NCBI GenBank assembly: GCA_900095095.1
Contig: FMBT01000305.1
Span: 186,001 to 250,000 of the forward strand
Source: Fragilariopsis cylindrus CCMP1102
Lineage: Eukaryota; Bacillariophyta; Bacillariophyceae; Bacillariales; Bacillariaceae
DNA: 64,000 nt
Direction: 5' to 3'
Shown: positions 47,878 to 60,001 of the stretch, in pieces
How the letters are laid out: every line of letters starts with the position of its first letter
Position numbering within the stretch: the stretch's first letter is position 1
Position numbers and translations under genes: made by a program
Notes under the pieces: generated by a model
Told to the model about the DNA's origin: nothing
What the model saw: only the letters and a program-made list of their open reading frames with translations
The model's database searches: none

Positions 47878-48903
47878 ATGATCATGAACGCAATCAATAC
47901 CGCTATATCGTTTCTGAACCAATCGATTGATGTCAGTACTGCATATGTGAAGGTACGTAAAAACGACGACGACGACGACAACAACAACAACAACAACAAC
48001 AACGATACATTTCTCAGGCCTTTTTTCCTTTCATATCTCTCTCACTCTCTCTTTTTCTATCCCGCACATAAAACGCATCCTTCGATTCGTATTGACTATA
48101 TGAAGAATAACGCTTTTCCTATTACAATACTTTTGGCCGTTGTATACTATTTCCGTACTCGATGTAAGACATTATAGAAAGATAACAAGTTCGATCGATA
48201 GTGATTCATTCTTCCTACAAAGCGCAAAAATGCTGATGAAGTCCAAACCATTGGTTATTGCTCGGATACTAATTCTCGTATTTTTTTCCCCCAACTATTC
48301 CTTTTTATTGCAACGAAAGATCCCAAAAGTCGAGATCATGGATATGTATTATCTTCGTCGTCGTCGTCGTCGGTAAAGGGTGGATTGATGTCGTTATCGT
48401 CACAAAGCAATAAGAACGATAGCAGTAGTAGTAATAGTATCGCTGATCGCCAAGAGGAGATAAAGAAGGTCCGGCAACGTCAACAAGACTTAGCAAATGA
48501 AAGAGCTACAGAAGCTGCTAAAATACGTAAAGTAAAAGAAGCAGAAGAAAGAGAACGAAAAAAGAACATAGCTATTAAAAAGCATGATAATGGAGGAACT
48601 CGACTCGGCACAACAGGCAGTAGTAGTAGTAGTAGTAGTACATCTAATACAACAAAACCACAGACTTCAACTTCAACACCATCGTCATACAGGTATGTAC
48701 ACAACACGGAATGCACTTTTCTACTTAGTAGTGATACTGTAATTGGGTCGCGATGAATTGGTTATTGATGGAAGAATTCTTATTTCATTTCACTTACTGC
48801 ATGTGTGCAATTGCTATTCAACTTCTTTTTGTTCTTGAAAATGAATGGATCAATTAGTCCAACAAGACCTAGTCCTAATGCGTGAGGGCCGCGAGGACGT
48901 TAA
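47878..48903 (+). CDS. SELENOS: Selenoprotein S (VIMP)-like protein with in-frame UGA (Sec)
   Basis: Exons: 47878-47952, 48106-48163, 48320-48692 and 48858-48903; all junctions are GT-AG and in phase. The product is 183 residues if UGA at 48883-48885 is read as Sec. A short N-terminal part and one membrane helix (NNAFPITILLAVVYYF, about 26-41) precede a charged coiled coil (RQEEIKKVRQRQQDLANERA, about 85-135). A Ser/Thr-rich segment and a C-terminal SYRSPTRPSPNA-U-GPRGR come last, then TAA. Topology, length and a Sec six residues from the end match selenoprotein S, which ties p97 and derlins to the ER membrane. If UGA were a stop the protein would end at SPNA. A SECIS-like hairpin lies about 210 bases downstream. 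Confidence 0.7.
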
Positions 48904-49080
48904 GACACACAATTTACACTTTTCATTGAACAGTCTATGAACTTGACATATTCAGTAGGACTGCTAAATTATTTTCGTGTTCTATAATGACTGTTTCGAG
49001 ACTCAAATCAAATGTCGATGTTTGTTGGCTGATGCATCATTTTGAATATTTAATCGCACCGAGAAGAACTATGTCATGCT

Positions 49081-49160
49081 GTATAGCTGTGAATGATGTG
49101 ATGGTTTTTATGGGCTCATTTCGGGAAAGCCCGAACCCATCATTGAAAATAACACCTAGC
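49081..49160 (+). promoter_or_regulatory. Putative SECIS element
   Basis: Helix I: TAGCTGT (49084-49090) can pair with ACACCTA (49152-49158) with one mismatch. The core is ATGA (49093-49096) opposite TGAA (49144-49147), giving the tandem G.A pairs. Helix II is TGATGG with CCATCA, and the apical stem is GGGCT/AGCCC. The expected AA in the apical bulge is not visible; the internal loop is T-rich. The distance to the UGA is typical. The fit is good for the lower half and non-canonical at the top. Confidence 0.45.
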
Positions 49161-49555
49161 CACTTCTTGTATGCAGAATACTAATCCTTTTAAAGGTTAG
49201 TAAAACAATATACAACCACTACTATTATAATAATACTTCAATAGTAAACAACACCTTTTGTACCTTTTATTATACATGATTAATTTTTTTTAATTTTAGA
49301 CAACGATATCTGTTGAGGCGCTAAGCTAGTACTTCTACAACGATTCAATTTCCATTTTTTTCAACCAATAATAGTAAGCACACTGCGTGAGTAGATGTTT
49401 CGCCGCGCTTTCATCGCCTAAAATTTCCTCGCGATAACTGTAGTAGAATTTTGCGAGAAAAACGAAGGACAGAGAAGTAACTGGTGACGTGTAATACGCG
49501 ACATGTTTGTTATCAAAGAAATACGCTTTTTTATGATTTTAAATGAAGAACACGC
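49161..49555. other. Intergenic, promoter side of the bZIP gene
   Basis: About 400 bases, AT-rich, with the downstream end of the selenoprotein transcript and the bZIP promoter. No other element is recognised. Confidence 0.4.
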
Positions 49556-50047
49556 ATGCTAAATATTACTATTATTGTTTGTGTCAACCGTTCAAGAATT
49601 ACAAAAGAAGAAAGATACCCAAGCATGATGGACGGTTCTAACGATATCGACGAAGCATCTCTATTGTCGGGGAGTAAGCGGGGTGTCGATGATGTTATTG
49701 ACGAACAGAATGAATTTGAATTAGACCCAGAAAAACGTCATGAAGCACGTAAAATGAGACGTATTATGGCCAACCGAAGGTCTGCAAGGGAAAGTCGTGA
49801 ACGACGCAAGAAACTCCTTACCGAGTTACAAGATTCTGTACAGACTTTGACGTCAGATAATACTACACTTACAAAGGAAAATCTTTCCCTTCGTCGAGAA
49901 TTAGCATCTCTTATTGAACAATCGGGTGGTACTGCAGCTTTGGGTATGATCCACAATATCCAAGCATTACTTGAAAGTACCCAAAGCTTTACGAATCTTT
50001 CTGCCCAGTCGAATGATGGCGGAGACATCAGTCCCAAGAAAAAATAA
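49556..50047 (+). CDS. bZIP transcription factor
   Basis: The product has a basic region EARKMRRIMANRRSARESRE (Asn and Arg at the DNA-contact positions), directly followed by a leucine zipper (LLTELQDSVQTL...LTKENLSLRRELASL). The N-terminal part is acidic. Two ATGs are in frame: 49556, giving 163 residues, and 49625 (MMDGSNDIDEA). The second looks more like a bZIP N-terminus, because the first adds a hydrophobic, non-conserved leader. The protein is nuclear and would bind ACGT-type or CRE-type sites. Confidence 0.9.
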   Translation: MLNITIIVCVNRSRITKEERYPSMMDGSNDIDEASLLSGSKRGVDDVIDEQNEFELDPEKRHEARKMRRIMANRRSARESRERRKKLLTELQDSVQTLTSDNTTLTKENLSLRRELASLIEQSGGTAALGMIHNIQALLESTQSFTNLSAQSNDGGDISPKKK

Positions 50048-51273
50048 ATCGCATCAGAAGAAAAAACGAGAGTAATCTTTCAAGTTATGTGTTGATTAAG
50101 ACGATCGTTTTTTTAATATTTTAAATCGAAATACATTCATTCGGGGAGATATTGTATTTTATCTTTGATTTATTGATACTGATACGATGCTCTATTACCT
50201 CAAAATAAGATATCTAAAGTCAAAGTAAAGTTTAAAGAGATAACACAGAGACTTTTGTACATTTTCTGGTACTACATAGTAGGCAAGGATTTCTCTTTTG
50301 CCTCATCAAAAAATAGGGAAATAAGTTAGTTAGAACAACGCTTAATGACTCCAGAAATATCTGTATTGAATGTCATTATTTGATTAAGTTATATACAATA
50401 CTTGCGAAATTTTCCGTAGCTAGCTAGATAGCCACAGTTCCCGCCATTTCAAACTATTTCAATAGAAGGATTTGTGTGGTTGTAGTGTAACAAATAAATC
50501 TCAATCTTTTGGTCATCCACCTTTTATAACTGTCTGCGAAACAAAGTCACAATGCTTGAAATATGTAATGTTTGGCAATGTCATCTGGAAGGTCTCCTTC
50601 CTGACAGGTTTTCTTCTGACCAATTGTGGAAAGGAGTTAAATAATAGGGAAACCAGAATCAATCAAACCAGTGGAGAAATCATAATCATCATCATCATCA
50701 TCATAACATATCAACAACATAACATTATTGATAATATGTTGACATTACCTGATGTACAGTTAGAGGAATTTTTTTCACAACATATTCTTCCTGGATGCAT
50801 TAGCTTCGTCTATGATGACTCTATGATAAGGAGCTGTAGTTGGTAGCGATGGTGGGGGCTGTGTGATGGAGACATCATCCTCCCTGTTTTTGGATTGTGA
50901 ATAGTTGAGTGATATTGTTGACAAATTGCTTGGTTCAACACCCAGAGTTTCAGTTGAGAATGACTGGGTATACATAGGCATAGAAGTATTTGTATTTGTA
51001 ATCAATAAAGCAGTTGATGGTGACTAACCACCCTTACTACTGTAATAGTCAATAGTTTAAAGATTTAAAAAAGTGTATTTTAATATCTTTCATATAGTTT
51101 TTTATCCACGTATGAACGTCGTCCTGTCGTGTTGTTTGTGGAAAGTAATTTATTATTATTTCAACATTACGACGACAATAAAGGAAAAAAATGATGCATT
51201 GTCTCTTGGTGTGCCGAATGTGTTAGTTTTTCAGTTGTCAAATGATCAACTCCTTTGAAGGGACTTGTTAATC
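50048..51273. other. Intergenic, 1.2 kb, two doubtful open frames
   Basis: A plus-strand frame at 50472-50846 and a minus-strand frame at 50775-51005 have no recognisable family, and the first includes an (ATC)n tract (about 50685-50705). I do not call either a gene. The 3' end is the upstream region of the large helical protein. Confidence 0.45.
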
Positions 51274-54200
51274 ATGGCGGATGCGATTGATAATCGGAGA
51301 GAGCACGAGGAGAAGATTAAGGAGTTTGTGAAGAGCGGAAACAAAAAACGCTTGCAAGCGTTGCTAGGATGTGAATTGAAAAAATGCCGTCCCGACGACA
51401 ACAATGAGGTTGGGTCTGTCGAAATACTTCCTTCTACTAGTAAGGCAACCGCCCTGTTGGATTTGTTGCATTCCAAACTTTGTAATGGGACACAACAGAG
51501 GAAGAAGAAACAACAACAGCATAGTGAAGAGGACGAAGAACAGTGTATAATGACGGTTGACGAGATTCTTCAAGCACTGTTAATGGTTGATCCTTCATAT
51601 ATAACTCCATGGAAAGCACTTGATGAATTCGCTATAGCATTTCAAAACAACTCAGTGATTCCCATATTACACTGTGTTTCTTCAATTGAAGAATTCCTCC
51701 TGAAAGCAAAATTTCCGTTTGGTCCATCCAGTAATAACAAATCCAATCAAAAGCATGTACCACAGTGTGTTGCGGATCTGATCGTCCAATTCGTTGAGAA
51801 GATGGCGAATTATTTACTTTTCGGAGAGGAAGATGACAACAAAAATACCGACAATAATTATAAACAAGTGAATCTCGCCAACAGTTCTGAAGCTGGAGAA
51901 CCCATCTTCAATAAACTGGTAGCGGAATTGCTACGCACGTTTCTTACAGTTTGTAGAGATTGGTGTGGTGATTTATTCAACAGAATCGTCTCGATTGTTC
52001 ATCATCGTCGACCTGCTGCTTCAAGAATAAAGATTTGGCTGCAACTAGCACAACTATTATCACCACTGTTAACGAATAACCATATAGAAGAATAGCAAAG
52101 ATTCTACTAGATCAACCTTGCGGCGAAGCTCCCAACGAGATACCTCCTAGGAAGGATATCCCAGTAATAATTTCAATTGCGGTTGAAATGGCAAATCCTT
52201 TAACGTACGCCAATTCAATATTGGAAGATGAACATAATCTGACTTGCATGTAGACAAACTTGGAGAAAAATTGTATCTATATATTTCTACCAGACTTCCA
52301 TCAATCGATCCCAATGCTACCTCGCTTCCGAAAATAATCTAAGGGAGGGTATTAAAACATGGAGTGCAAGTTTATTGAAGATATGGATGCTGAAATTGCA
52401 AATTCTTCTCAGTCTATTGTCATCCCTAATATTGATGAATGTAATGATGTGATTAAATGTGGTTTTCCTGGAATCTTCTCTCCATTTGTTTTGAAGTTTT
52501 AATGAGTGTGAAGAGAAGTCATCTACTAGACTTGGACTTGTCGATACGATCATGATGGATCATACCTCGCCGCACGGATCTGACAACAGCGCAAATCGTT
52601 GTCGGACAACGAATATCAATCAATATTGCAATTCGCTCTAGGGACGAGTGATATAAATTCATACCCGACGAGAAGATCGATGAAATATGCTACAATAGTA
52701 ATAATTATGGGTCACTTTATTTTCAAGACGATAACGCTAAGAAAATCGATTGCTTGTCCACATTGGTACCGCAATTATGCAAAATCTTCTGTTGGTAGAA
52801 TGTAATACATCCCATGATTGTATAGATGAAAATCGTTCATCAGCATTACCTCGGGCTTTGCGATTGGTGAGCATGGTGGACGATATTGTTTCAAAATGCC
52901 CTGACGATCAATTGTTTCAAGCATCAGTTTTTGCAATTGTTGCAAATACAGTCGCTTATTTTGAAGTACCAACGTTTCGTTACATCTTAGAAAGCAAAAT
53001 AAAGGAGGACATTTCAAAGCCGTCAAGATTACAGAATTGTCACTACTCTATTTTGCGTCTGATCGTAACTTCAGCTATAAACATAGGCAAAAATGATGAA
53101 ATGATAAATAGGTGGATGGAAATTTTTGAAAAAGACCTTCCTTCTGCTGATGCAGCACATCTCTGCCGGATGTTTGCTCACCTCGAAATTGCTCGAACGC
53201 ATATTTTGAGCTGTTCAAAGAGGCTACTCGCACCGATATATTGTACTGGAGAACCTATGAGATGATGAAGAACGAAGAAAGTACTAAACCGCAAATACAA
53301 CAAAGAATCATTGATGGTATACTTGGTTTATTGGAGCTCGTTCGAATTGATAATTGGAAGAAGAACGAGATTGACGCTTGGGCGATTCTATCGAACGCGT
53401 TGGTATTGGACGTACCACCCTTGCCTAATGAAAGTCGCCGTTGGCTTTATCAAAAGTTGACAGAATGTGTAACTGATAATACTTTTAGTACCACCACTAT
53501 AGAGCATCTGCTTCGGGCGACTATTGTTAGGATGTCATTCCTTTTTGAGCGCGATCCCTCAACGAGTATTCTGATTATTCGAGCCCAACAAATTGAAGAT
53601 GTTGTGTCCCTCCATAGACTGATCACAGTCCTAATACGCTCTCTGGCAACTGTGGAAGAAGATAGTGAAAGTCGACATATCATTCTAGCCCAAGGACGTG
53701 AAGCATTTCTTCGATCGATTCTCTCCTATAAAAAAGGCCAGAGATCTCGGGATCATTTTTTAAGTGGTATACTAAAGCAGATGTATTCGACGAAAGGTAA
53801 AGAATCATGCAGCTTTACCCTCTGTTGGTTGCTCTTTTTGAAGTTCAACTTCTACCTTCTGGACCATATTGTAATAGAAAGTTCCCACCCTAAAAATTGT
53901 GATCATCTTGCAAATTCCTCTACGAAGGTTGACACTAATGTATCGAAGCTGGTCAAAGAAATCAAGGAAGTCGAAAATCGAGAGCTTAAGATAGGAATTT
54001 ATAAGAATTCGATTGCAAAAATTCTTATTCCATTGTGGCAACAAGATAAAATTGGGCTGTTTCCTTCAAAAAATCCAGATTTGATCAAATCAACAGGCAC
54101 ATTCAATCCGATACTGCCTTGGTTAGATCTAACACTGGAATTCCTTTTCTTGGTACCGTTACCAGTTCGCGACTCTCATGATTTCGACGATCCTCTATCA

Positions 54201-56441
54201 TGGAAAATTATGACAGCGACAGGATACTTGATTAGTCGGAAACAAATACTTTCCACCAATACAGCATGCGCTCTTAGTATCGAGACAATCAAACAAACTG
54301 CAGAATCTTTCCTTTCAATTTCATCTTTGTTGATTCGGGATGCTATTCGTCTCGACTGTGACTTGGCAGTGATTGAAGACTTGTTGAGCCCAACTGTTTG
54401 CTATTGCCAAGCCTTGTACTTGACACTTGAGGGTACCGAAGCACCAGATTGTGCCGGAATAATTGAAAGTCTTTGGAATCTTTATCAGGCAGTCGCCAGT
54501 GAATCCGCATGCGTAAAATTTATCAAATATTTGGAATCGCACATCTCAGAAGACCGTCCCGTATCCGTTCCTCAACGCGATAACGATCTTTTCTCGTTAG
54601 CTTCCGTATACAGTGAGAGCGATGTTGACGAGACTGTACAACAGCTTCGTCTATCTTGTCTCCAACCTTTCCTTAGGTGCTTGCCCTTCATGACGACTTC
54701 CGAAGAGAGTGGCTTAATTGTTTCTCGGAGTTTTGTCGGGGGTATACTTGGAGCGCTTGTAACAGATTTACGAGCTGGTCTCAACGGGAAGAGTGGTGGC
54801 CTTCACCGTGAATTATACATCACATACTGCATGTCAATTGAAGAGTGCGCGTCACTACTTTTCAACCATAATATGCTGTCTTTTGATTGCTCAATATTTC
54901 TACTTTTTAAAGAGATTGCTGAAACTTTGGCGGACATCCTCGTCACGTTTCCTCTCCGCGATGCAGTACTTTTCAGGACCACTTTTATACTCGCTGTGGC
55001 CGTATTTCCCTCCATGTGTCGCGATATGATGCGCAGGAGCTTCTGTAATTCTAGTTTACCAGTAATCAAAGTTGATACGATGCTTTCGGTCGATTTGGTC
55101 CTATTCGACGGGGTATTAGATGACTGCATTGAAATTCTAATACGATGGGCGAGACTGAGAGAGCCGTATTTGATTCCTTGGCTGGATATTGCTGGACCCG
55201 ACCATGCCGATCTTGCTAATGTCGGGACGCACGATGACAAGAAACATCCTAGCAAATCAAGCAACGTTTCTTTGGATAGTAGCCAGGCGCGTGACGATAA
55301 GATTCCAAGGTTTGTACATGTACCTTCCCCTCCAAGACAACGTAGTCACAAATCTGATTCTCGTCCTACTACAAGTAATATGCGTCGGAGAATTCGCTTC
55401 CACACAAAGGAAGTCTGGTCGTGGGCCCTTTCATGCTCACTTCTTGGGTTGGAACAAAAATGGCTTGAATCAGAAAGAACAATTCAGATATCAGATGAAT
55501 CAGTAAGTCGTATTGAAGTCGAAATTTCTTCCGCCGACTGGAGAAAGTTCTTTGGATGTAGAAAACGAGAACTTCAAAACTCTTTGGCAAATATCAACAG
55601 GTTCTTCCACACCTCTACCGGTTCTGCACGACGTGATCAGAGGGGGAATCAGGTTATACTAGACATGATGGCTATGAATCTACCGTCCGCCCCTAGGTTG
55701 AGACTTTGCTGCCTTATTGAATGCGTATCGCGTGTTTTGATTCATTCAATAAAACGCTCATGCTCATTTCTGTGTGGAGGAACGCCAACAGCCAATCAAA
55801 AACTTTCCGTTTTCGAATCAATTTGCTGCTTATCAGCATGGTTATCTCCCAAAAAAGATATTGCAGACGGAGATTTTTCTGTTGGACTATTTAAAATGCT
55901 AGCAATTGCATCAAGGAAACGTCCTCCAGGCGAATCGACCTCTCGGAAATGTGATACAGCCGAACTATTGGCAAGAGTTTCCCAGGTCTCGGAACATGTT
56001 CGCAGACTGTATCTAGCTCTTAAGGATCTTCAGAAGTCATTGCGAAGCCTTGGTACTGGCGAAGTGCGAGGCAATTGCGGTAGTGAATTAGTCAGAACTT
56101 TTTTCGGTGGCGAGGATACAAATAATGAGATACTCCGTCTAACTGTACTTAAACTGCACTCCCTACAGCAAGTGATGCCTAGAGAGTTTCAGGTGCAGTC
56201 GCTTCCTGACTTTCCATCCGACAAGACGGACGATGCTACTCCGCAAAGCCTAAGAAGAAAGCGTGCACGTTGCGGAAAGAGGAAAACTACTCCTAGGTCG
56301 AGAGTGAGAAGATTACGTACTGAGAACCGAAATAAGGTTGTAAATATATTTATGAACCTCGATCAAGACAATAATAGTACTCAACGGAAATCTACAAGAG
56401 ATGCATACACCGATCTAGAAGACTTTCTTGTAGAGGGTTGA
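51274..56441 (+). CDS. Large helical protein with basic C-terminus, unidentified
   Basis: An ATG at 51274 (MADAIDNRREHEEKIKEF) opens a frame to 52095. Coding-like peptides continue in shifted frames over 52095-52750 ([45 protein letters not shown]). A clean frame resumes at about 52780-53250 and, after one more shift, runs 53252-56441 without a break. The whole would be about 1,720 residues. It is rich in Leu/Ile-spaced amphipathic helices like HEAT/ARM scaffolds, without membrane segments. A basic, NLS-like patch (SLRRKRARCGKRKTTPRSRV, near 1,660) and an acidic end (DLEDFLVEG) suggest a nuclear scaffold. I cannot name the family. Shifts at 52.1-52.75 kb may be missing bases or unrecognised introns. 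Confidence 0.7.
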
Positions 56442-57162
56442 TACGGCACACTTTTGAAGTCGAGATACTAGGAAAATAAGTGGGGATTATGGGAATGGAA
56501 ATGGGAATGGGTTGCTATATATATGAAGTGCATAATATGTATAATTATTAGTACGTACTGAACATTTATGCGAATGGTTAAAAGTAGTCATGGCACTCTT
56601 TTCCAAGAGCCAGTGGGATGCAAAGATTGCCAAAAAGGTTCATGTAATGCTTTGAATTCCACACCACATGTATGGTTAACTACACTGTACTACACCTACT
56701 AAATGCCTATAAATACGAATGCATTCGTTTTCATACATAATATACTGTAAAATTATTATTGTAGTCTCATGCAATTGCTAGATATAATATGCATTTACTA
56801 GATCTTAGTAGATATGGATACTCTGGTCTAGGATCCAAGCTAAGTAATGGAAGACCTGTACATACAAGTGCAGTCATCAACATAGTACATATTTTATATT
56901 GGCAAAAGTGATAGTAGAATTGCTTGCTGACAACAAAATGGACACAAAGTAAGAATATTATCTCATCAACTCTGTCCCATTATCCCCCTAATCAACCCCA
57001 TTTCCTAATTCCCCCTTGAATTTTTACGCAACAGGATTCAAAATAATTTTCAATTTCATCGATCGTCATTCGCATCTATTCACTATGACACGATGGTATT
57101 GCAATTTTCAGTTTTTGGATTTTATTGGTGCACTCATTATTATCTAATCTCACAACATAACA
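56442..57162. other. Intergenic
   Basis: About 720 AT-rich bases between two plus-strand genes. I see no coding signal or repeat of note. Confidence 0.5.
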
Positions 57163-58199
57163 ATGAAGTTCCTTCTAACCTTCAGCACTCTCACTGTGCT
57201 CCTGGCGACAGCATCAGCCTTCACGGCGGCACCAGCCAGGCGTACTGTGAAATCCATATCGCCCACATCCCTCTACTCGACAGTTGAGGCATCGCCATTC
57301 ATCCAGGGACCTCGCATTATTCGCGATGATCTTCCCATCGTATATGTGTATGATCACTGTCCCTTTTGTGTACGGGTTAGATTGGCACTTGGAGTCAAGA
57401 ATGTGAAGCACAATGTTGTTTTCTTGCAGAATGATGATATTCCTACCCCTACCAAATTGATTGGAAAGAAAATCGCACCCATCTTTGTAAGTATTTACAA
57501 TTTATACGTAATTTTTCTCAACAAAACAAACACACATAATATTTCATCTTTTCTATTCTTTTCGTAACTCATGTCCACTTGCTCACCTCCTCATTTATAC
57601 TCACTTAACAGTCCATACCAGAAGACGACTTTATCATGGGAGAATCCCTTGATATTATCGCAAAAATAGACTCTGATGAACGTTTCGGAAAAACAGCTCA
57701 AATACTACCCGCAACTAGCCGAACGGATATCAAAGCATGGCAAAAATCGGTCCAGAGTCTTCTCCGTACCATCCAGCGCCCCCGTTACGTTGCCACCGGT
57801 CTACTTCCAGAATTCCAACAAATCGAGGGCCGTCACGCCTTTATCAAAAACCACCAGCTCCCTCCCTACGAAAAACCTGAGTGGAAAGGTGATGGAACAG
57901 ATGAGAATCCTGGTATGGCTATGGAAGAGAAGTTGGACCTATATGCTGCGGCTATGGCAAAGGATCCTACACTTCTCCTTGAGGATTTGAATGCTAAGCT
58001 TATTGAATTGGATGATATTATTTTTAGCGAACATTATTGTTCGGAGGGTGGAGTTTCCATGGATGATATCGATTTGTGGTCTCGTCTTCGTTCTATCACG
58101 ATTACCAAGGATGTAGTTTGGCCTGAAAAGCTTGGGAAGTACATACATAACTTTAGTGTACTCGGCGATGTTCCTACGTATAGTGATATGGCACTTTAA
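57163..58199 (+). CDS. Plastid-targeted GrxB-type glutaredoxin (glutaredoxin 2 family)
   Basis: Exons 57163-57486 and 57612-58199. The presequence (MKFLLTFSTLTVLLATASAF/TAAP) is a perfect diatom ASAFAP signal. The thioredoxin-fold domain has the YVYDHCPFCVRVRLALGVK active site (Cys-Pro-Phe-Cys) and KLIGKKIAPIF with the cis-Pro. The C-terminal helical domain of bacterial GrxB follows, ending in SMDDIDLWSRLRSITITKDV and VVWPEKLGKYI. E. coli GrxB is 215 residues; this mature part is about 280 with a short insert. GrxB proteins reduce protein disulfides with glutathione. The family is mostly bacterial, so presence in an algal plastid is notable. Confidence 0.92.
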
Positions 58200-59091
58200 A
58201 TAATAATAATTGACGGAGATTATCGACATTAACTTCGAAAGAATGTCTCGAAAAACTAGGAATCTCCTGCTGTTAGCATTAGCACTGGTTGTATCTGAAT
58301 TCTGAATACTATCAACTATATAACAATAAGGGATTAAATGAGTAGCTAGACTAGTATTAAAGTATTCCATACACGCACAAAATGTGTTGGAAATCATTTT
58401 TTAAGTCAGTGTTATTAGTGCTGCTGATATCTGAACCAACATCGACTATGGCATCAACCTAAACCACTAACAACAATGATACGGTCCTGGGAAGATTCAG
58501 ATGGAAGTCAAATGCCTTCATTCTTCATCCTTCATTTGCGCTACTAGTGCATAATATGTTGTCCGTTCGAGTTTTATAATCAACAAAATTACATTACATA
58601 ATGAAAACTTTCCTCCGTCTCCTCAAAAGTAGTCCAATTTTTGTATTATTCTTGCTTTTTTGGTATGCGAAATAGGCATCAAACTCCTCTTGGAGGAGCT
58701 ACTTGATGCGAGCTGCATGAAAAAAACCCACAACCTTCGCTTCGAGTTCTTTGCTGGTGTAATAGGTGTTGAGGAGGCGCTGCGAGACGTTTTGTTCAGC
58801 GAAGATACCACATCATATAAACGGAACCGTGGATGTCTTTGCGAGATATGGGGAAATTTGAGTGGAGCCAATCGTGCTGCTGTTATTATTGAGGAGATGG
58901 GCCAGTTCGGTTGCCCAGTTCGGTTGCGACTATATGAAGCCTAATCAACACAGAACAAAATGGCCTCGTCTAGTAGCTATATGCTATATCTGGGATTGGA
59001 GTCGCTATATTGCTAAGCATCCCTTCCAAATCATACGGTGACTCGATAGATTCTTCGAGGAGATAGTTTAACTACTTAGTTTAAAATAATT
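58200..59091. other. Intergenic, one orphan open frame
   Basis: A plus-strand frame at 58660-58944 (94 residues, with FEFFAGVIGVEEALRDVLF and CEIWGNLSGANRAAV) has a protein-like composition, but its start and any partner exon are unclear. I leave it as unresolved. The remainder is AT-rich. Confidence 0.4.
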
Positions 59092-60001
59092 CTATAATAT
59101 ATCCCCAATCTCTTTCAGTATTTCTTCTTCTCTTTCAACCATTTCTATGTAGTCTTCATCTTCTATGTGATCATATCCAACTAAATGAAGCATCCCGTGA
59201 ACCAAGAGCATTCTTAGAAGAAGGGAAGGAAGGGAAGTTTAGAGATAGGAATAAACAAAAACAACAACAAAAACAAAAACAACAACACATTACATACCTT
59301 ATTCTTTTTTCTGGATCACGAACATCGGCCATAGCACCACAAACCCCACGATCGCCATCATTCTCAACGCCACCAACATCGCTTTCGTCGTCGTCATAAT
59401 CGTTATCATCGCCCAGTGCTAATATATCTTCCTGACATCGTCGAATGACGTATGGTACACATATGACCATATCACCTAATGTGTAATAATCTGGTATATC
59501 AAATTCTGGTTCCTCTAATAGACCAGCTTTATTATCATTGGCAGTAAAATTAGGTTGATGAAATGGGAACGATAATATATCAGTTGGTGAATCAATACCA
59601 CGACTTTCTAAATTAGTTTCACGCATTTCTTCATCGTCAACTAATAATACCGTAACATCGTATGTATCATAACCTATTAATTTAGATATTTTACTGATTG
59701 TATCACTAATAGCATCCTCATTAATTCCTTTTATAGATTTTTGATCATTGTAAATGGAAACGCATCCTGGAGGATTCCCTTGAATCCCACGCTTGGTACC
59801 AAATAATCTTGTTGTTGTTGTTGTTGTTGTTGCTGCTGCTGCTGCTGCACTTTTTTCAATTACTATCCGCGTTCGCGCTGTTGTAGCTATCCTATAAAGT
59901 GATCGAAGAGGAACCCGAAACGATTTGCACATACCAGCCAATAAGAAAGTCATCACAAGAAACGGTGTTGTTATTCTCTTTCTTTCTAACCGTATCACCA
60001 T
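59092..60001 (-). CDS. ybeY: Plastid-targeted YbeY endoribonuclease
   Basis: Exons 59298-60001 and 59092-59212; the junction gives [15 protein letters not shown] in phase. The metal-binding motif [11 protein letters not shown], three histidines of the YbeY family, lies in exon 2. Exon 1 has [10 protein letters not shown] and [12 protein letters not shown], also family blocks. YbeY processes rRNA 3' ends and takes part in ribosome quality control. The ATG at 59999-60001 gives [20 protein letters not shown]...GMCKSF, a signal peptide ending in KSF, so plastid location is likely. Upstream TTG is in frame but not preferred. An acidic insert ([14 protein letters not shown]) extends the loop before the HGxLHLxGYDH motif. 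Confidence 0.9.

Noticed and set aside
50472-51005. Two open frames that might be transposon remnants
   Set aside because: No transposase motif, terminal repeats or target duplication could be seen.
58660-58944. 94-residue open frame
   Set aside because: Protein-like composition but no family, no clear start context and no partner exon; not called as a gene.
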